Below are positions 60,344 to 64,000 of a stretch of 64,000 nt of DNA, one piece after another. Within the stretch, counting starts at the first letter, position 1. Every line of letters starts with the position of its first letter. The notes below the pieces were generated by a model, which saw only the letters and a program-made list of their open reading frames with translations, was not told the DNA's origin and searched no databases. Source of the DNA: Franconibacter pulveris DSM 19144 (GTDB taxonomy: Bacteria > Pseudomonadota > Gammaproteobacteria > Enterobacterales > Enterobacteriaceae); the NCBI GenBank assembly GCA_000621185.1, contig KK211224.1, positions 296,679-360,678 on the forward strand, given 5' to 3'. Position numbers and translations under genes: made by a program.

Positions 60344-61102
60344 TTATTTGATGCCGTCGGCAGCCATGCGCTCGCGAATATGCTCGGCGCGTGCCGCGGA
60401 GGCCGGATGGTCGTCAAACATTGAGCTCTGGCGGCCTGCTTCCTGTTGCGCGAGCTTCTCGAAGCTGGTGGCGAGGCCCAGCGGGCTAATGCCGCGCTTA
60501 CGCAGCAGATCGTAGGAGTAATCATCCGCTTCGGATTCCTGGCGCTGCGAGAACTGCGCATTGACCAGCTGTTCGCCCAACGCGCCAAGCTGCGACTGCG
60601 ACAGGCTGCCGACGATGCCGCCTGCGGAAGCGGCGGCGGCGCGTACGGCGTTAGTGCCGAGTGCCACCTGCATGCCGCGCTTCACATGGCCCAGCGCGAC
60701 GTGACCCATTTCATGGCCGATTACCGCTTCCACTTCGTTGTCGGTCATCATATCCATCAGGCCGCTGTAGACGCGGATGCAGCCGTTCGCCATGGCGAAG
60801 GCGTTCACATCTTTCTGCATATAGACCTTGTAGTTCACCGGCTGGCCGTTGATGTTGTCGCCAAGCGCCGCGGCGATCGTTTTCAGGCGCTGGGCGTACT
60901 GGCTGCTGGCCGGGGCGATAGTCGCCTTGCTGTCCAGCTCTTTACAGGACTCATCGCTTAATGCTTTTACCTGCGCATCGCTTAACGTGTAAGCCTGAAA
61001 CGCCTCGGCGCCGGAGGTAAGCAGGCCGTTGGAATCCATGTTCTGACAACCGCTCAGCAGGGCCGCCGCGCCCATAGCGAGCAGAATCGCGCGCATCTTC
61101 AT
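60344..61102 (-). CDS. loiP: Outer-membrane metalloprotease LoiP
   Basis: LoiP (YggG) is a lipid-anchored M48 protease induced by low osmolarity; it cleaves PhoA fusions and works with YcaL and BepA in envelope quality control. The 252-residue protein has a lipobox (LLSGC, Cys19) and the HEMGH zinc site (His130, Glu131, His134), with a second ligand in EADDYSYDLL near residue 200. Length equals that of E. coli. It is convergent with speB. Confidence 0.95.
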   Translation of the reverse strand: MKMRAILLAMGAAALLSGCQNMDSNGLLTSGAEAFQAYTLSDAQVKALSDESCKELDSKATIAPASSQYAQRLKTIAAALGDNINGQPVNYKVYMQKDVNAFAMANGCIRVYSGLMDMMTDNEVEAVIGHEMGHVALGHVKRGMQVALGTNAVRAAAASAGGIVGSLSQSQLGALGEQLVNAQFSQRQESEADDYSYDLLRKRGISPLGLATSFEKLAQQEAGRQSSMFDDHPASAARAEHIRERMAADGIK

Positions 61103-61381
61103 GTGTGTGCTTCCGCAAAAGTGAATAAAAAGGGTATAGCCTCGCCAGCGGAGTTTACCGGCATGATGAGCAGTATAAAGAAGTCAGTACGCAGTGAGCG
61201 AGGCCGTAGCGCTTTCTGCGCACATGATCCAGAGATTTCTTAGGCAACAAAAGGATGCTCCATGTACATGCCCATCCGCTTGGGTTACATTGTTTGCCAC
61301 TTTTTCCGGGCGTAGCCCATAACGCGTGGTAGTCAAGTCGTTACTAAGGCGTGGCCTTTAACTATCCGATCTGGAGTCAAA

Positions 61382-63373
61382 ATGTCCTCTCGTAAAGAGC
61401 TTGCCAATGCTATTCGTGCGCTCAGCATGGACGCAGTACAGAAAGCCAAATCCGGTCATCCGGGTGCCCCGATGGGTATGGCTGACATTGCCGAAGTCCT
61501 GTGGCGTGATTTCCTGAACCATAACCCGCAGAACCCGAGCTGGGCCGATCGCGACCGTTTCGTGCTCTCTAACGGCCACGGCTCGATGCTGATTTACAGC
61601 CTGCTGCACCTCACCGGCTACGACCTGCCGATCGAAGAGCTGAAAAACTTCCGTCAGCTGCATTCCAAAACCCCGGGCCACCCGGAAGTGGGTTACACCG
61701 CAGGCGTTGAAACCACCACCGGTCCGCTGGGGCAGGGCATCGCTAACGCCGTGGGCATGGCTATCGCGGAGAAAACGCTGGCGGCGCAGTTTAACCGCCC
61801 GGGCCACGACATTGTTAACCACTACACCTACGCCTTCCTGGGCGACGGCTGCATGATGGAAGGCATCTCCCACGAAGTTTGCTCACTGGCAGGCACGCTG
61901 GGCCTTGGCAAACTGGTGGCGTTCTACGACGACAACGGCATTTCCATCGACGGCCACATTGAAGGCTGGTTCACCGATGACACCGCTAAGCGTTTTGAAG
62001 CTTACGGCTGGCACGTCGTGCGCGGCGTGGATGGTCACGATGCGGACGCCATCAAGCGCGCCATCGAAGAAGCGCGTGCTGTAACGGACAAACCGTCCCT
62101 GCTGATGTGCAAAACCATCATCGGCTTCGGCTCGCCGAACAAAGCGGGCACGCATGACTCCCACGGCGCGCCGCTGGGCGATGCGGAAGTGGCGGCGACC
62201 CGCGAACAGCTGGGCTGGAAACACGAGCCGTTCGTGATCCCGCAAGAGATCTACGCGCAGTGGGACGCCAAAGAGATGGGCTCCGCGAAAGAGCGCGCAT
62301 GGAACGAGAAGTTCGCCGCTTACGCCAAAGCCTTCCCGCAGGAAGCCGAAGAGTTTACCCGCCGCATGAAAGGCGAAATGCCAGCGGACTTCGCGCAGAA
62401 ATCGCAGGATTTCATTGCGAAACTGCAGGCGAACCCGGCGAAAATCGCCAGCCGTAAAGCCTCTCAGAATGCTATCGAAGCGTTTGGCCCGTGGCTGCCG
62501 GAGTTTCTCGGCGGCTCAGCGGACCTTGCGCCTTCCAACCTGACGCTGTGGTCTGGTTCCAAAGCGATTAACGAAGACGCTGCAGGCAACTACATTCACT
62601 ACGGCGTGCGCGAGTTCGGCATGACCGCTATTGCCAACGGCATCGCGCTGCACGGCGGTTTCCTGCCGTACACGTCTACCTTCCTGATGTTTGTGGAATA
62701 TGCCCGTAATGCGGTGCGCATGGCGGCGCTGATGAAGCAGCGTCACGTGATGGTCTATACCCACGACTCCATCGGTCTGGGCGAAGATGGCCCGACTCAC
62801 CAGCCGGTTGAACAGCTGGCGGCGCTGCGCGTAACGCCGAACATGAGCACATGGCGTCCGTGCGACCAGGTAGAATCTGCGGTCGCGTGGAAATACGCGG
62901 TTGAACGCCACGATGGCCCGACTGCGCTTATCTTCTCTCGTCAGAACCTGGCGCAGCAGGAGCGTAGCGAGCAGCAGCTGGCGGATATTGCCCGCGGCGC
63001 TTACGTGCTGAAAGATTGCGACGGCCAGCCGCAGCTTATCTTCATCGCAACCGGTTCTGAAGTGGAGCTGGCGGTAGCGGCATGGGAAAAACTGTCTGCC
63101 GAAGGCGTGAAGGCGCGCGTGGTTTCCATGCCGTCGACCGACGCGTTCGACAAGCAGGATGCGGCCTACCGCGAAGCGGTGCTGCCGAAAGCGGTTAGCG
63201 CGCGCGTGGCTATCGAAGCGGGCATCGCGGACTACTGGTTCAAATATGTCGGCCTGAACGGTGCGGTAGTAGGCATGACCACCTTCGGCGAATCCGCGCC
63301 AGCGGAGCAGCTGTTCACCGAGTTCGGCTTCACCGTGGATAACGTGGTAAGCCAGGCGAAATCGCTGCTGTAA
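61382..63373 (+). CDS. tktA: Transketolase 1
   Basis: TktA is a thiamin-diphosphate enzyme that exchanges two-carbon units between sugar phosphates in the pentose phosphate pathway. The 663-residue protein begins [18 protein letters not shown], has the thiamin-binding [12 protein letters not shown] region (residues about 154-165), and [18 protein letters not shown] near 461. Length equals that of E. coli. The 279 bp upstream separate it from loiP and contain its promoter. A strong terminator follows. Confidence 0.99.
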   Translation: MSSRKELANAIRALSMDAVQKAKSGHPGAPMGMADIAEVLWRDFLNHNPQNPSWADRDRFVLSNGHGSMLIYSLLHLTGYDLPIEELKNFRQLHSKTPGHPEVGYTAGVETTTGPLGQGIANAVGMAIAEKTLAAQFNRPGHDIVNHYTYAFLGDGCMMEGISHEVCSLAGTLGLGKLVAFYDDNGISIDGHIEGWFTDDTAKRFEAYGWHVVRGVDGHDADAIKRAIEEARAVTDKPSLLMCKTIIGFGSPNKAGTHDSHGAPLGDAEVAATREQLGWKHEPFVIPQEIYAQWDAKEMGSAKERAWNEKFAAYAKAFPQEAEEFTRRMKGEMPADFAQKSQDFIAKLQANPAKIASRKASQNAIEAFGPWLPEFLGGSADLAPSNLTLWSGSKAINEDAAGNYIHYGVREFGMTAIANGIALHGGFLPYTSTFLMFVEYARNAVRMAALMKQRHVMVYTHDSIGLGEDGPTHQPVEQLAALRVTPNMSTWRPCDQVESAVAWKYAVERHDGPTALIFSRQNLAQQERSEQQLADIARGAYVLKDCDGQPQLIFIATGSEVELAVAAWEKLSAEGVKARVVSMPSTDAFDKQDAAYREAVLPKAVSARVAIEAGIADYWFKYVGLNGAVVGMTTFGESAPAEQLFTEFGFTVDNVVSQAKSLL

Positions 63374-63397
63374 TCACATTTGTTAAAGTGAAACCAA

Positions 63398-63424
63398 ACG
63401 GGAGGCCTGGCGCCTCCCGTTTTT
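63398..63424 (+). terminator. tktA terminator
   Basis: ACGGGAGGC (63398-63406) pairs with GCCTCCCGT (63412-63420), followed by TTTTTT. Confidence 0.9.
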
Positions 63425-63435
63425 TATGCATCTTT

Positions 63436-64000
63436 TTAGTCGCCCGGGTATTTTTTAAGCAGCGCCTGAGTAAACGGCGTGAGGGTATAGTCTGATATTT
63501 CCCACGCTTTATACTCCAGCAGATCGTCCGCTATCTCCTGTATCACGCTGTTAAGCTCAAGGTTTTCCAGCCACGCCGTCCGGATAGCCGTGACGCCATA
63601 CATCGCGCCCAGTAGATTGCCTGCAATGGCGCCTGTAGAGTCGGAATCCCCGCTATGATTTACCGCCATCAGCACGCCATGTTCAAACGAGCGGGCCGCC
63701 AGTGCGCAATAAACCGCAATGGCCAGCGCCTCTTCCGCTACCCAGCCTTCGCCAAGCTTCGCTATCGCCTCGTGGGACGGCGTCGGCGTCTGGGCTAGCT
63801 GTTGCGCAAGTTCAATGGCATGAAGCGTTTCTTCGTGCGCGGGCTGCGTTTTCAATAGCGCAATCGCGCTGTCAGCCGCCGCGTGCAGCGTCTCTCCTTG
63901 TGCAAGATGGAAAACCAGCACGGCGAGTACGCCGCCCGTAAGCCAGCCGGTAGGGTGCCCGTGGGTAAGCGCGGCCAGCCTGCATCCCATATCGAAAGCC
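63436..64000 (-). CDS. ADP-ribosylglycohydrolase family protein (3' part, gene runs off the window)
   Basis: The last 188 codons of a gene that continues past the right edge. The frame is open at the boundary, where it reads AFDMGCRLAALTHGHPTG, a conserved region of the family. Later NHSGDSDSTGAIAGNLLGAMYG supplies the metal-binding acids. This family removes ADP-ribose from proteins or nucleic acids, or acts on related substrates. The substrate of this member is unknown. The start codon lies outside the window. Confidence 0.85.
   Translation of the reverse strand, partial: AFDMGCRLAALTHGHPTGWLTGGVLAVLVFHLAQGETLHAAADSAIALLKTQPAHEETLHAIELAQQLAQTPTPSHEAIAKLGEGWVAEEALAIAVYCALAARSFEHGVLMAVNHSGDSDSTGAIAGNLLGAMYGVTAIRTAWLENLELNSVIQEIADDLLEYKAWEISDYTLTPFTQALLKKYPGD

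Overview
The window is a chromosomal segment of a gamma-proteobacterium of the order Enterobacterales. The core genes match the Escherichia coli rpoD-tktA region gene for gene, mostly at the same protein lengths and often with near-identical sequence, while the core is clearly GC-rich. A Cronobacter-like genus is my best guess (inference only; no ribosomal RNA is present).

Accessory left end (1-6410). The window opens in the last four repeats of a type I-E-like CRISPR array. Next come a DUF3950 (YlcI/YnfO-like) gene facing an unknown prophage-like gene across a promoter region with two copies of a palindromic operator, then a small amidase overlapping a lipoprotein (probable effector and immunity pair). 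Small AT-rich orphan genes follow (a membrane protein, DUF1493, a DUF6388-like protein). A 2.3 kb mini-island then sits at the 3' end of tRNA-Ile2 (anticodon CAU). It is bounded by 46-bp direct repeats, carries one PIN-domain cargo gene, and has a tyrosine integrase broken by a 1-nt frameshift and loss of its N-terminus.

Conserved core, first part (6411-26580). mug, a lineage-specific lipoprotein, and the macromolecular-synthesis operon rpsU-dnaG-rpoD (minus strand) stand next to tsaD, plsY, folB, uppP, cca, ygiM, ygiF, glnE, hldE, ubiK, then FMN riboswitch-ribB, zupT with a strong Fur-box-like sequence, and ygiD.

Core, second part (26581-41160). ygiCB and tolC (with a marbox-like site) lie on the minus strand. 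The nudF-yqiB-cpdA-yqiA-parE cluster, parC, plsC and ftsP lie on the plus strand, with ygiN and mdaB between parE and parC. The qseBC genes that E. coli has next to mdaB are absent.

Core, third part (41161-56334). A DUF559 gene is killed by a single in-frame TGA. hemW, rdgB, yggU, yggT and yggS form a minus-strand cluster, and yggR faces away from them. A divergent pair not seen in the E. coli order, an FAD-dependent oxidoreductase and an IclR regulator, is inserted before ruvX. Then come yqgE, gshB, rsmE, endA, sprT, galP (CRP and GalR/S sites) and metK.

Polyamine and pentose end (56335-64000). A long leader with a small ORF and a terminator-like hairpin precedes yqgB-speA, then speB, loiP and tktA, ending in a truncated ADP-ribosylglycohydrolase gene. 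SpeA and SpeB together convert arginine to putrescine, and MetK supplies S-adenosylmethionine, the precursor used for spermidine.
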